A stretch of 38,994 nt of DNA from Streptomyces sp. XM83C (GTDB taxonomy: Bacteria > Actinomycetota > Actinomycetes > Streptomycetales > Streptomycetaceae): contig NZ_JALLGL010000022.1 in NCBI RefSeq assembly GCF_023072675.1, positions 1-38,994 on the forward strand, written 5' to 3'. Every line of letters begins with the position of its first letter. The first letter of the stretch is position 1. The position numbers and the translations under genes were made by a program. Positions 23,879 to 31,567 of this stretch are shown here, one piece after another. The notes beneath the pieces were generated by a model. That model was not told the DNA's origin. It saw only the letters and a program-made list of their open reading frames with translations, and ran no database searches.

Positions 23879-25084
23879 CTATGCGGACGCCCTGCTCGGG
23901 CGGGGTGCCGTCGTGCCCGGCAGATACGCGCGGACCGTCCAGTCGCCCTCGTCGGGCCCCGAGCTGACCCGGCCGCCGAGCAGCGCCGCCCGCTCCCGCA
24001 TCCCGCGCAGCCCGCTGCCGCCGCGCCCCTGGCGCGGGCCGCCGGTCTCCGCCGGCAGGGGGTTGCGCACCTCGAGGTCCAGCCCGTCGCCGGAGACGGC
24101 GACCCGGACCCGGACCGGGACCGCACCCGCGTGCCGCAGCACATTGGTCAGGGCCTCCTGCAGCATCCGGTAGCCCTCCCGGGAGACCGGGCCGGGCAGC
24201 TCACGTATCGGCCCCGACAGTTCCGCCGCCACCTCGGCGCCCGCCGCCCGCGCCGACTCCAGCAGCCGGTCCGCGTCCGCCAGCGTGGGACGGCCGCTCA
24301 CCGGACGCTCGGACTCGCGCAGCACGCCGAGCACCCGCTCCAGGTCCTCCAGCGCGGCCCGCCCGGTGTCCTCGATCGCGGCCAGCGCCCGGTCGGTGAA
24401 CTCCGGATCGCCCGCCGCGCGCGCCGCACCGGCTTGCAGCACCGCCACCGTCAGCGCGTGCCCGATCGAGTCGTGCAGCTCCCGCGCGATACGCGTACGC
24501 TCCAGCAACTGCTCGGTACGCTCCTCCAGCGCCGCCAGTCGCTCCGCGGGGGAGGGGCCCAGCAGCCGCCGCGCCAGCGCCGTGATCAGCTCGCCGAGCC
24601 CGACCACCAGGCCGTACAGCGCGAGCAGGGGAAGCGGCGCGAGCAGCACGCACACCCGGTCCGGCGGGAACGCGCCCAGGAACGGCACGTCGGACCGGCG
24701 GTGCCCGAGCGCCGCCGCCACCAGGTCGAAGGAGAGGGCGGGCAGCCACACCGTGCCGAGGGCGGCGGTCGTGCCCAGCAGCATGCGCGCCTCCAGCCAC
24801 ACCACCGTGCGCAGCCGGTCCCGCCAGGAGGCCGACGGTGTCACCGCGATGCCCGACTCGCCCTTGCCCGGCGTCAGCAGCAGCCACGCCTGCACACCCT
24901 CGCCGCGCCGCACGCCGGGCAGCAGACCGACGGGCACCAGCAGCAGGGCCGGCACCCACGGCGTGGACGGGCTGACGAACAGCCACACGCTGACGGCCAG
25001 CATGGGCACCCACAGGTGCAGCAACCGGGTGTACGTCGTCCCCCGCAGCAATGGGCGCACCGGGCGCGGCAGTCGTCGGACCAT
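23879..25084 (-). CDS. NarL-type sensor histidine kinase
   Basis: A 401-residue membrane kinase. About four hydrophobic segments lie in the first 170 residues (for example WVPMLAVSVWLFV and VCVLLAPLPLLALYGLVVGL), with little extracellular sequence, so it probably senses a membrane or lipid-bound signal. The HisKA_3 dimerisation domain has His204 in RELHDSIGHALT. The ATPase domain shows EALTNVLRHAGA and GGSGLRGMRERAALLGG. ATG 25084 begins at a normal distance from the first membrane helix. Its partner response regulator is at 17933-18601, separated by the caspase cassette. The ABC exporter at 25194 is divergent. Confidence 0.9.
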   Translation of the reverse strand: MVRRLPRPVRPLLRGTTYTRLLHLWVPMLAVSVWLFVSPSTPWVPALLLVPVGLLPGVRRGEGVQAWLLLTPGKGESGIAVTPSASWRDRLRTVVWLEARMLLGTTAALGTVWLPALSFDLVAAALGHRRSDVPFLGAFPPDRVCVLLAPLPLLALYGLVVGLGELITALARRLLGPSPAERLAALEERTEQLLERTRIARELHDSIGHALTVAVLQAGAARAAGDPEFTDRALAAIEDTGRAALEDLERVLGVLRESERPVSGRPTLADADRLLESARAAGAEVAAELSGPIRELPGPVSREGYRMLQEALTNVLRHAGAVPVRVRVAVSGDGLDLEVRNPLPAETGGPRQGRGGSGLRGMRERAALLGGRVSSGPDEGDWTVRAYLPGTTAPRPSRASA

Positions 25085-25118
25085 TCGGCCATCGTGCCAC
25101 CCGCCACCGACGACCGGT

Positions 25119-25159
25119 CTCCCCCGCACGGGGGAGCTGCCCTCCTCTCCCGGGGGAGG
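25119..25159. promoter_or_regulatory. Two GGGGGAG palindromes between kinase and ABC exporter
   Basis: CTCCCCC and GGGGGAG pair around GCAC at 25119-25136. A second, CCTCTCCC with GGGGGAGG and one mismatch, lies at 25144-25159. They are about 25 bases apart, roughly two and a half helix turns, between the divergent starts at 25084 and 25194. They are good candidates for the binding site of the response regulator. Confidence 0.45.
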
Positions 25160-25193
25160 TGCCCGCACCGGCCGACCGGCCAGGCTTGCCGCC

Positions 25194-26114
25194 ATGACCA
25201 GCATCGACGTCAGTGACCTCACCAAGGACTACGGTTCCCGCCGCGCCGTGGACCGGCTCACCTTCCGCGTCGAGCCGGGCCGTGTCACCGGATTCCTCGG
25301 CCCGAACGGCGCCGGCAAGTCCACCACCCTGCGTCTCGTCCTCGGCCTCGACCGGCCCACGTCCGGCACCGCCACCGTCGGCGGGCGCCCCTACGCGGAC
25401 CGTCCCGAGCCCCTGCGCACGGTCGGCGCGCTGCTCGACGCCGGGGCCGCGCACGGCTCCCGCACCGCCCGGGACCATCTGCGCGTGCTGGCCGCGAGCA
25501 ACCGCATCCCGGAACGCCGGGTGGACGAGGTACTGGAGGAGACGGGCCTCGCCTCGGTGGCGCGCCGCCGGGTGCGGACGTACTCCCTCGGCATGCGGCA
25601 GCGGCTCGGCATCGCCGCCGCCCTGCTCGGCGATCCGCCCGCGGTCCTCCTCGACGAGCCGTCCAACGGCCTCGACCCGGAAGGCATCGTCTGGGTCCGC
25701 GAGCTGCTGCGCCGGCTCGCCGCCGAGGGGCGCACGGTCCTGGTCTCCAGCCATCTGATGAACGAGACCGCGGCGTTCGCCGACCACCTCGTCGTCCTCG
25801 GCCGCGGCCGGCTCCTCGCCGACCTGCCGCTGCGCGACTTCATCGACACGCGCGTGCAGCCCAGCGTCCGGGTGCGCACCAGCGACCCCGCCGCCCTGCA
25901 CGCCGCGCTCGCCCGGCACGGGCTGTGCGTCGACGACAGCGGCGACGGCGCCTGGACGGTCCCGCACGCGCGTGTGGACGACATCGGCCGGCTCGCCCAC
26001 GAGGCGGGTGTCCCCCTCCTCGAACTCGCCGCCCGCGAGGCCACCCTGGAGGAGGCCTATCTCGACCTGACCGGCGACGAGTCCGAGTTCACCGCCCGCC
26101 ACCAGGAGGCCTGA
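25194..26114 (+). CDS. ABC exporter ATP-binding protein
   Basis: A 306-residue ATPase of the two-gene exporter type common in Streptomyces (drug, antimicrobial peptide or lipid export). Walker A GPNGAGKST is at residues 36-44, the signature is YSLGMRQRLGIAAALLG, Walker B is AVLLDEPSNGLDPEG, and the H-loop is VLVSSHLMNE. The C-terminal 80 residues form the accessory domain seen in CcmA/BcrA-like ATPases, ending in EATLEEAYLDLTGDE. The permease gene follows after two bases. The position opposite a NarL-type kinase suggests control by that system, for example in response to an envelope stress. Confidence 0.93.
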   Translation: MTSIDVSDLTKDYGSRRAVDRLTFRVEPGRVTGFLGPNGAGKSTTLRLVLGLDRPTSGTATVGGRPYADRPEPLRTVGALLDAGAAHGSRTARDHLRVLAASNRIPERRVDEVLEETGLASVARRRVRTYSLGMRQRLGIAAALLGDPPAVLLDEPSNGLDPEGIVWVRELLRRLAAEGRTVLVSSHLMNETAAFADHLVVLGRGRLLADLPLRDFIDTRVQPSVRVRTSDPAALHAALARHGLCVDDSGDGAWTVPHARVDDIGRLAHEAGVPLLELAAREATLEEAYLDLTGDESEFTARHQEA

Positions 26115-26116
26115 CC

Positions 26117-26833
26117 GTGTATTTCGCTCCCGCTCTGCACGCCGAGTGGCTCAAGATCCGCACCCTGCGCTCCCTCGTCGGCAGTCTCGGCGCCGTTCTG
26201 ATCGTCACCGCCGCCTTCACCGCGCTCGCCGCACACGACGCCGGAGGCCCCGACACCGACCGCCTGTACGCCGCGTTCATCGGCGTCAACCTCGGGCAGA
26301 TCGCGGCGATCGCGTTCGGCACCACCGCCATGTCCGCCGAGTTCCACGGAGGCGCGCTGCGGCTGTCGCTGGCCGCGGTGCCCGACCGGTCGCGCTGGTT
26401 CACCGCGAAGGCGGCGGCCGTCACGCTGCCCGCGCTGGCCGTGGGCCTGCTCACCGGCCTGACCAGTCTCGCCGTCGGCAAGGCGGTGCTCGGCGCCGAC
26501 GGGCCCGGCTGGGGCGAGGGGGTGCGCGCCGCGGTCGGCTGCGCCCTCTACCTCACGCTGATGGCGCTGCTCGCGACGGGGCTCGCGGCGGTGCTGCGCA
26601 GCGGAGTGGCCACGCTGAGCATCGTCATCCCCCTGCTGATCGTCGTGTCGTTCGTCATCGGCGACGCGGCGGGAGGCGTCGCCGATCTGCTGCCCGACCG
26701 GTCCGGGCAGATCGTCCTCCACCACACCCGGGACGGCTCCCTCGGCCCGTGGAGCGGTCTCGCGGTCACCGCGCTGTGGACGGCGGCGGCCCTCGCCGCG
26801 GGCGCGTGGAGGGTACGGCGCCGGGACGCGTGA
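26117..26833 (+). CDS. ABC exporter permease
   Basis: A 238-residue integral membrane protein with about six helices, of the ABC-2 type. It begins with the typical amphipathic LHAEWLKIRTLRSLVGSLGAVL. Helices include AVLIVTAAFTALAAH, IAAIAFGTTAMSAEF, VTLPALAVGLLTGLTSLAV and a final WSGLAVTALWTAAALAAGAW. The GTG start has a perfect AGGAGG seven bases upstream, inside the end of the ATPase gene. It forms the channel for the ATPase encoded just before it. The substrate is unknown. Confidence 0.9.
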   Translation: MYFAPALHAEWLKIRTLRSLVGSLGAVLIVTAAFTALAAHDAGGPDTDRLYAAFIGVNLGQIAAIAFGTTAMSAEFHGGALRLSLAAVPDRSRWFTAKAAAVTLPALAVGLLTGLTSLAVGKAVLGADGPGWGEGVRAAVGCALYLTLMALLATGLAAVLRSGVATLSIVIPLLIVVSFVIGDAAGGVADLLPDRSGQIVLHHTRDGSLGPWSGLAVTALWTAAALAAGAWRVRRRDA

Positions 26834-26900
26834 GGCCGCCGGGGCCCGCGGGAAGGTGACGCCCCGCCAATTGTCAGTGGTGGCGGCTTTACTGGATCAC

Positions 26901-27338
26901 ATGGGCATCGAGCAGCATCTCGTCATCGCCGGCCGGCTGTGCTCGCGCGGACTTCCCGCCGAGGACGGCGGGCCGGACGGCATGTCGGGTCCCGGCCACC
27001 GCACGGCCGAGCTGGCGTCCAGCCACGGCCTGAACACCACTGACGCCCTGACACGCGCGCGATGGCAGAAGCGGCTTCACGAGGACGCGGAGGCACTGGC
27101 CGCGCTGCTATCGGCACGCTGGGGGGAGCCGTATCACCTGGGACTGCAGACGACACTGCTGCGCACGGAGAGCGAGGAGATACCCCAGCCCTGGGCGCGG
27201 CTCAGCCACCTCGCGGCGCACGCCTGGCTGTGGGAGTGCCGGGAGCACGGCCACTGGCTGGTCCTCGCGGTCGCCGACCGCGACCCCGCCGACGAGATAC
27301 GGCTCTTGCTCACCGCGACCGAGACCGACCCGCCCTGA
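26901..27338 (+). CDS. Hypothetical protein
   Basis: A 145-residue protein that I do not recognise. It is hydrophilic, with a helical middle (LHEDAEALAALLSARWGEP), a conserved-looking WARLSHLAAHAWLWECREHGHWLVLAVAD, and a closing ADEIRLLLTAT. The HGHWLVLAVADRD part could be two beta strands of a small alpha/beta domain. Codon use is typical of the window. ATG 26901 is seven bases after TTTACT, a weak -10 box; a GTG at 26856 is an alternative start. It lies 67 bases after the permease and may be expressed separately. Confidence 0.6.
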   Translation: MGIEQHLVIAGRLCSRGLPAEDGGPDGMSGPGHRTAELASSHGLNTTDALTRARWQKRLHEDAEALAALLSARWGEPYHLGLQTTLLRTESEEIPQPWARLSHLAAHAWLWECREHGHWLVLAVADRDPADEIRLLLTATETDPP

Positions 27339-27485
27339 CCGACGGCCCCCCGCGACGCGGCGCGCGGGCACGGATCTGCCGAGTGCACGGTGATGCGGGG
27401 GTTACGGGCCGACCTCGGCCGTACAGGCAGGCCCGCGGCGTACGCGGGGCCCCGGCGGCAGCCCGTCGGTTCCGGCGACACGGCC

Positions 27486-28031
27486 CTACCCCTCGGCGGC
27501 CTCCCGCAGCCGGGCGAACTCCTCCGCCATCGTCGCCGCCGTCCAGTGCGCGTTCAGCCCGCTCGGATTCGGCAGCACCCATACACGCGTACCGCCGATG
27601 ACCCGCTCCTGCGGACCCACCCGCGCCTTCCGGTCGTCGAAGGCGGCCCGATAGGCGGTCACCCCCACCACCGCCAGCCAGTGGGGCCGCAGCCGCGTCA
27701 CCTTCGCCGCCAGCAGCCGCCCGCCCTCCCGGTACTCCTCGGCGCTCAGCTCGTCCGCCCGAGCCGTCGCGCGCGCCACCACGTTGGTGATGCCCAGCCC
27801 GTACGACAGCAGCTCCCGCTGCTCGGCGGGCCGCAGCTGCCTCGGCGTGAACCCGGACAGATGCAGCACCGGCCAGAACCGGTTGCCGGGCCGCGCGAAA
27901 TGATGGCCCGTCGCCGCCGTCATCAGACCGGGGTTGATCCCGCAGAACAGAACACGAAGGCCGTCCGCGACGACGTCCGGTACGAGACGGTCGCGGGCGG
28001 CCTCCAGATCCTGCCGGGTCAGGCGCGTCAG
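27486..28031 (-). CDS. mug: Mug-type G/T(U) mismatch DNA glycosylase with apparent CTG start
   Basis: A 181-residue uracil/thymine DNA glycosylase of the Mug/TDG family, removing U or T mispaired with G. The catalytic motif GINPG is followed by GLMTAATGHHFARPGNRFW, and the second motif NPSGLNAHW lies near the C-terminus. The only ATG (27923) comes after GINPG and would remove the active site. Upstream, in frame, there is no ATG, GTG or TTG until the frame runs deep into purB. CTG at 28031 overlaps the purB TGA (CTGA) and has GGGAG seven bases before it; CTG at 28022, matching the family N-terminus TRQDLEAARDRLVPDVV, is the alternative. A sequencing error is less likely because the rest of the gene is intact. 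Confidence 0.82.
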   Translation of the reverse strand: MTRLTRQDLEAARDRLVPDVVADGLRVLFCGINPGLMTAATGHHFARPGNRFWPVLHLSGFTPRQLRPAEQRELLSYGLGITNVVARATARADELSAEEYREGGRLLAAKVTRLRPHWLAVVGVTAYRAAFDDRKARVGPQERVIGGTRVWVLPNPSGLNAHWTAATMAEEFARLREAAEG

Positions 28032-29470
28032 AGGATCGCTCCCGGGGTGTAGCCGGCGGCCTCCGGGTGCTGCTTGACGATCTCCTCGATCCGGGCGACG
28101 ACCTGCGCGACCTGGTCGGCGGCGGCACCCGTGAACGACAGCTTGTCCGCCATCAGCGCGGCGAGTTGCTCCCGGTCGAGCGGCAGACGCTCGTCCGCGG
28201 CCAGCTTGTCCAGCAGATCGTTGCGCTCGGCGCCCTGCTCGCGCATCGCCAGCGCGGTCGCGACCGCGTTCTCCTTGATCGCCTCGTGCGCCACCTCACG
28301 GCCGACACCCGCCCGCACCGCGCCCATCAGCACCTTCGTCGTGGCGAGGAACGGCAGATAGCGGTCCAGCTCGCGGGCGACGACGGCGGGGAACGCACCG
28401 AACTCGTCGAGGACGGTCAGGAAGGTCTCCAGCAGGCCGTCCAGCGCGAAGAACGCGTCCGGCAGCGCGACACGCCGCACCACCGAGCAGGACACGTCGC
28501 CCTCGTTCCACTGGTCGCCCGCCAGCTCGCCCGTCATCGACGCGTAGCCGCGCAGGATCACCATCAGGCCGTTGACGCGCTCGCAGGAGCGGGTGTTCAT
28601 CTTGTGCGGCATCGCCGAGGAGCCGACCTGGCCCGGCTTGAAGCCCTCGGTGACCAGTTCGTGCCCGGCCATCAGCCGGATCGTCTTCGCCAGCGAGGAC
28701 GGGGCGGCGGCGAGCTGCACCAGCGCGGTGACGACCTCGTAGTCCAGGGAGCGCGGATACACCTGGCCGACCGAGGTGAACGCCTGCCCGAAACCGAGGT
28801 GCGCGGCGATCCGGCCCTCCAGCTCCGCCAGCTTCGCGGCGTCACCGCCGAGCAGGTCCAGCATGTCCTGGGCGGTGCCGACCGGGCCCTTGATGCCGCG
28901 CAGCGGGTAGCGGCCGAGCAGCTCCTCCAGCCGGGCATGGGCGACGAGCAGCTCGTCGGCGGCGGTCGCGAACCGCTTGCCCAGAGTGGTGGCCTGTGCG
29001 GCGACATTGTGGGAGCGGCCGGCCATGACCAGCTCGCCGTACTCGCCGGCCAGCTTGCCCAGCCGGGCCAGCACGGCCACGGTCCGGTCCCGCATCAGTT
29101 CCAGGGAGAGGCGGATCTGGAGCTGCTCGACGTTCTCCGTCAGGTCACGGGAGGTCATGCCCTTGTGGACCTGCTCGTGCCCGGCGAGGTCGTTGAACTC
29201 CTCGATACGGGCCTTCACGTCGTGCCGGGTGACCTTCTCCCGCTCGGCGATGGAGGCGAGGTCGACGGTGTCGAGGACGCGCTCGTAGTCGGCGAGCGCC
29301 TGCTCCGGCACCTCGATGCCGAGGTCCTTCTGCGCCCGCAGCACGGCGAGCCAGAGCTGACGCTCCAGCTTCACCTTCTGCTCGGGCGACCAGAGCGTGG
29401 CGAGCTCGGCGGAGGCGTACCGTCCGGCGAGGACGTTCGGGATGCGGGGCTTGGCGGGCGCTGAAGTCAC
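28028..29470 (-). CDS. purB: Adenylosuccinate lyase
   Basis: A 480-residue enzyme of purine synthesis that releases fumarate from SAICAR and from adenylosuccinate. The superfamily signature GSSAMPHKMNT is present, together with KGMTSRDLTENVEQLQIRL, GRSHNVAAQATTLGKR and LKGPVGT-like GIKGPVGTAQDML. These assign it to the longer, purB-type group rather than fumarase or argininosuccinate lyase. GTG 29470 begins at the conserved TSAPAKPRIPNVLAGRYAS, and TAGAAT lies eight bases upstream, so the transcript is probably leaderless. The DNA glycosylase gene is coupled downstream. Confidence 0.96.
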   Translation of the reverse strand: MTSAPAKPRIPNVLAGRYASAELATLWSPEQKVKLERQLWLAVLRAQKDLGIEVPEQALADYERVLDTVDLASIAEREKVTRHDVKARIEEFNDLAGHEQVHKGMTSRDLTENVEQLQIRLSLELMRDRTVAVLARLGKLAGEYGELVMAGRSHNVAAQATTLGKRFATAADELLVAHARLEELLGRYPLRGIKGPVGTAQDMLDLLGGDAAKLAELEGRIAAHLGFGQAFTSVGQVYPRSLDYEVVTALVQLAAAPSSLAKTIRLMAGHELVTEGFKPGQVGSSAMPHKMNTRSCERVNGLMVILRGYASMTGELAGDQWNEGDVSCSVVRRVALPDAFFALDGLLETFLTVLDEFGAFPAVVARELDRYLPFLATTKVLMGAVRAGVGREVAHEAIKENAVATALAMREQGAERNDLLDKLAADERLPLDREQLAALMADKLSFTGAAADQVAQVVARIEEIVKQHPEAAGYTPGAIL

Positions 29471-29478
29471 GTGTCCAG

Positions 29479-29484
29479 ATTCTA
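29479..29484 (-). promoter_or_regulatory. -10 box TAGAAT of purB
   Basis: On the minus strand TAGAAT ends eight bases before the purB GTG. The fit to a housekeeping -10 box is very good, and the spacing implies a leaderless or nearly leaderless mRNA. Confidence 0.55.
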
Positions 29485-29543
29485 CTGGCGATTCGTGCAG
29501 GCCAGCGCCACGCCCCGGTTCGGCGGAAGCTACGAGACGCCCG

Positions 29544-30329
29544 TCACTCGACGTTGTCGAGGAGGTACGGCACAAGCTCCGGGCGTTTGGCGGGGCGGCC
29601 GTCGCCCGAGGAACGGCCCGTCAGCCTGCGGCCTATCCACGGCAGCAGGTGCTGCCGGGTGAAGCGGACGTCGGCGATGCGGCGGTCGAGCCAGCGCGGC
29701 GGCGCCGCCGGGGGCAGCGGCGTGTGCCAGTCGGGGTCCTCCGGCTCGTACCCGAGGGTCTGCCACACCGCCTCCGCGACCCGACGGTGCCCCTCAGCGG
29801 TCAGATGCAGCCGGTCCACGTCCCACAGCCGCGGGTCGCCCAGTGCCGGGGCGCCGTACAGGTCGACCACGAGGGCGTCGTGCCGCGCGGCCAGCTCCTC
29901 CACGCACGCGAACAGCTCCTCCATCCGGGGCCGGAACCGCTCGAGGACGGGCCCCTGACGGCCGGGGCTGCGCATCAGCACCAGCTGTTTGCAGGACGGC
30001 GCGAGACGCTCCACGGCCTCCGTCAGCAGGCCCTTGACCCGGCCCATGTCGCACTTGGGCCGCAGCGTGTCGTTGAGACCGCCGACCAGCGTGATCACAT
30101 CGGCGCCCATCTCGGCGGCCACGCCCACCTGCTCGTCGACGATCTGTCCGATGAGCTTGCCGCGCACGGCCAGGTTCGCGTACCGGAACCCGGGTGTGCG
30201 GGCGGCCATCCGGGCGGCGAGAAGGTCGGCCCAGCCGCGGTAGGAGCCGTCGGGGAGAAGGTCCGACATGCCTTCGGTGAACGAGTCGCCGACGGCGACC
30301 AGGCTGGTGTGGGCGGGGTTCGTCTGCAT
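29544..30329 (-). CDS. SGNH/GDSL-family hydrolase
   Basis: A 261-residue SGNH hydrolase. Block I is VAVGDSFTEG with catalytic Ser16, Gly in AVRGK, block III is GGLND with Asn86, and block V is DRLHLT with Asp172 and His175. All four defining residues are present. No signal peptide is seen, so it is probably a cytoplasmic esterase or acyl-hydrolase. The last 50 residues are Arg/Pro-rich and not part of the core fold. ATG 30329 begins the conserved TSLVAVGDS region; longer frames run back through the 15-bp repeat array and are unlikely to be translated. Transcription is towards purB, 73 bases away. Confidence 0.9.
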   Translation of the reverse strand: MQTNPAHTSLVAVGDSFTEGMSDLLPDGSYRGWADLLAARMAARTPGFRYANLAVRGKLIGQIVDEQVGVAAEMGADVITLVGGLNDTLRPKCDMGRVKGLLTEAVERLAPSCKQLVLMRSPGRQGPVLERFRPRMEELFACVEELAARHDALVVDLYGAPALGDPRLWDVDRLHLTAEGHRRVAEAVWQTLGYEPEDPDWHTPLPPAAPPRWLDRRIADVRFTRQHLLPWIGRRLTGRSSGDGRPAKRPELVPYLLDNVE

Positions 30330-30339
30330 GGCGCCCCTG

Positions 30340-30345
30340 ATGCTA
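30340..30345 (-). promoter_or_regulatory. -10 box TAGCAT of SGNH hydrolase gene
   Basis: TAGCAT on the minus strand ends ten bases before the ATG, giving a leader of only a few bases. Confidence 0.4.
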
Positions 30346-30412
30346 TCCGACCCTCCATACCCGGCGGTCGGTCGGCCCAGGAGGCGGCCCCGCGCCTCCC
30401 TGGCCTGCGCCT

Positions 30413-30547
30413 TTCGGGCCGGAAATCTTCGGGCCTGATGCCTCCCGGCCGTAGGCCTTCGGGCCCGAGCGCCCAGGGCCCGGAACCCTCCGGACGCGGG
30501 CCCGAGGGCCGGATGCCTTCGGGCCTGCGGCATCCGGCCCGGCGCGC
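30413..30547. repeat. Nine tandem copies of a degenerate 15-bp repeat
   Basis: Units begin every 15 bases from 30413. The best copies, at 30413, 30428, 30458 and 30518, all start TTCGGGCC; the others (30443, 30473, 30488, 30503, 30533) are diverged but stay exactly in phase. The array lies upstream of the SGNH hydrolase and ends just before the stop of the second CNNM gene. Because 15 is a multiple of three, the array stays open in some frames as a Pro/Gly/Arg/Ser pentapeptide, but nothing supports translation. Confidence 0.8.
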
Positions 30548-30550
30548 CCG

Positions 30551-31567
30551 TCAGCTCGCCGGCTGGCCGAACAGCTCCCGCAGGACGTCCTCCATCGTCA
30601 CCAGCCCGGCCAGCCGCCCGTCGGTGCCGAGGACGGCCGCCAGGTGGGTGCGGCTGCCCCGCATCGCGGTGAGGACGTCGTCCATGGGGGTCGTCTCGCG
30701 GACCTGCGCGATCCGGCGCATGTCCCGCAGCCGGAAGGGCACGTCCCGCGGTGCGGCGTCCAGCGCGTCCTTGACATGGAGATACCCCACGATCCGGCGG
30801 CCCTCGTCGACCACCGGGAAACGGGAGAACCCGGAGTCGGCCGACAGCCGCTCCAGCTCCTCCGGCGTGACGCCCACACGCGCGTACACCACCCGCTCCA
30901 GCGGCAGCACGACGTCCCGCACCGGCCGCCGGCCCAGCTCCAACGCGTCGTTCAGCCGTTCACGGGCCCGCTCGTCGATCAGTCCGGCCTCGCCCGCGTC
31001 CCGGACGATCTGCGCAAGCTCGGCGTCCGAGAACGTCGCCGTCACCTCGCTTTTCGTCTCGATCCGCAGCAGTCTGAGCAGCCCGTCGGCGAACGCGTTC
31101 ACCGCGAAGATCACCGGCTTGAGCGCCCGGGACAGCGCGACCAGCGGCGGGCCCAGCATCAGCGCGCTGCTCACCGGCTCGGCCAGCGCGATGTTCTTCG
31201 GCACCATCTCGCCGAGCAGCATGTGCAGATACGTGGCGAGGGTCAGCGCGATCACGAAGGACACCGCGTGCCCGGCACCCTCGGGCACGCCGACCGCGTG
31301 GAACACCGGCTCCAGCAGATGCGCGATGGCCGGCTCGGCGACCACGCCGAGGACCAGCGTGCACAGCGTGATGCCGAGCTGGGCGGCGGCGAGCAGTGCC
31401 GACACGTGCTCCAGCCCCCACAGCACGCTCCTGGCCCGCCGGTCCCCGGCCTCCGCGTGCGGCTCGATCTGCGAGCGCCGTACGGAGATCAGCGCGAACT
31501 CGGCGCCGACGAAGAAGGCGTTGACGACCAGCGTCGCCAGACCGATCAGCAGCTGTACGGCGGTCAT
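30551..31567 (-). CDS. CNNM/CorC-type membrane protein, short form
   Basis: A 338-residue protein: a DUF21/CNNM membrane domain (about residues 1-180, starting LLIGLATLVVNAFFVGAEFALISVRRSQ and including LGEMVPKNIALAEP) followed by a pair of CBS domains (PVRDVVLPLERVVYARVG, then SRFPVVDEGRRIVGYLHVKD). The C-terminal CorC/HlyC domain of the full-length family is absent. Relatives act in magnesium or cobalt efflux and stress tolerance. ATG 31567 overlaps the stop of the upstream CNNM gene by four bases (ATGA), so the two are translated together and may form a hetero-dimer. Confidence 0.88.
   Translation of the reverse strand: MTAVQLLIGLATLVVNAFFVGAEFALISVRRSQIEPHAEAGDRRARSVLWGLEHVSALLAAAQLGITLCTLVLGVVAEPAIAHLLEPVFHAVGVPEGAGHAVSFVIALTLATYLHMLLGEMVPKNIALAEPVSSALMLGPPLVALSRALKPVIFAVNAFADGLLRLLRIETKSEVTATFSDAELAQIVRDAGEAGLIDERARERLNDALELGRRPVRDVVLPLERVVYARVGVTPEELERLSADSGFSRFPVVDEGRRIVGYLHVKDALDAAPRDVPFRLRDMRRIAQVRETTPMDDVLTAMRGSRTHLAAVLGTDGRLAGLVTMEDVLRELFGQPAS

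Noticed and set aside
27486..27923. ATG 27923 as start of the DNA glycosylase
   Set aside because: It would delete GINPG, which is needed for catalysis in the Mug family.
30330..30533. An N-terminal extension of the SGNH hydrolase through the 15-bp array
   Set aside because: The extension is Arg/Ala-rich and non-conserved, and a -10 box lies directly before the chosen ATG.
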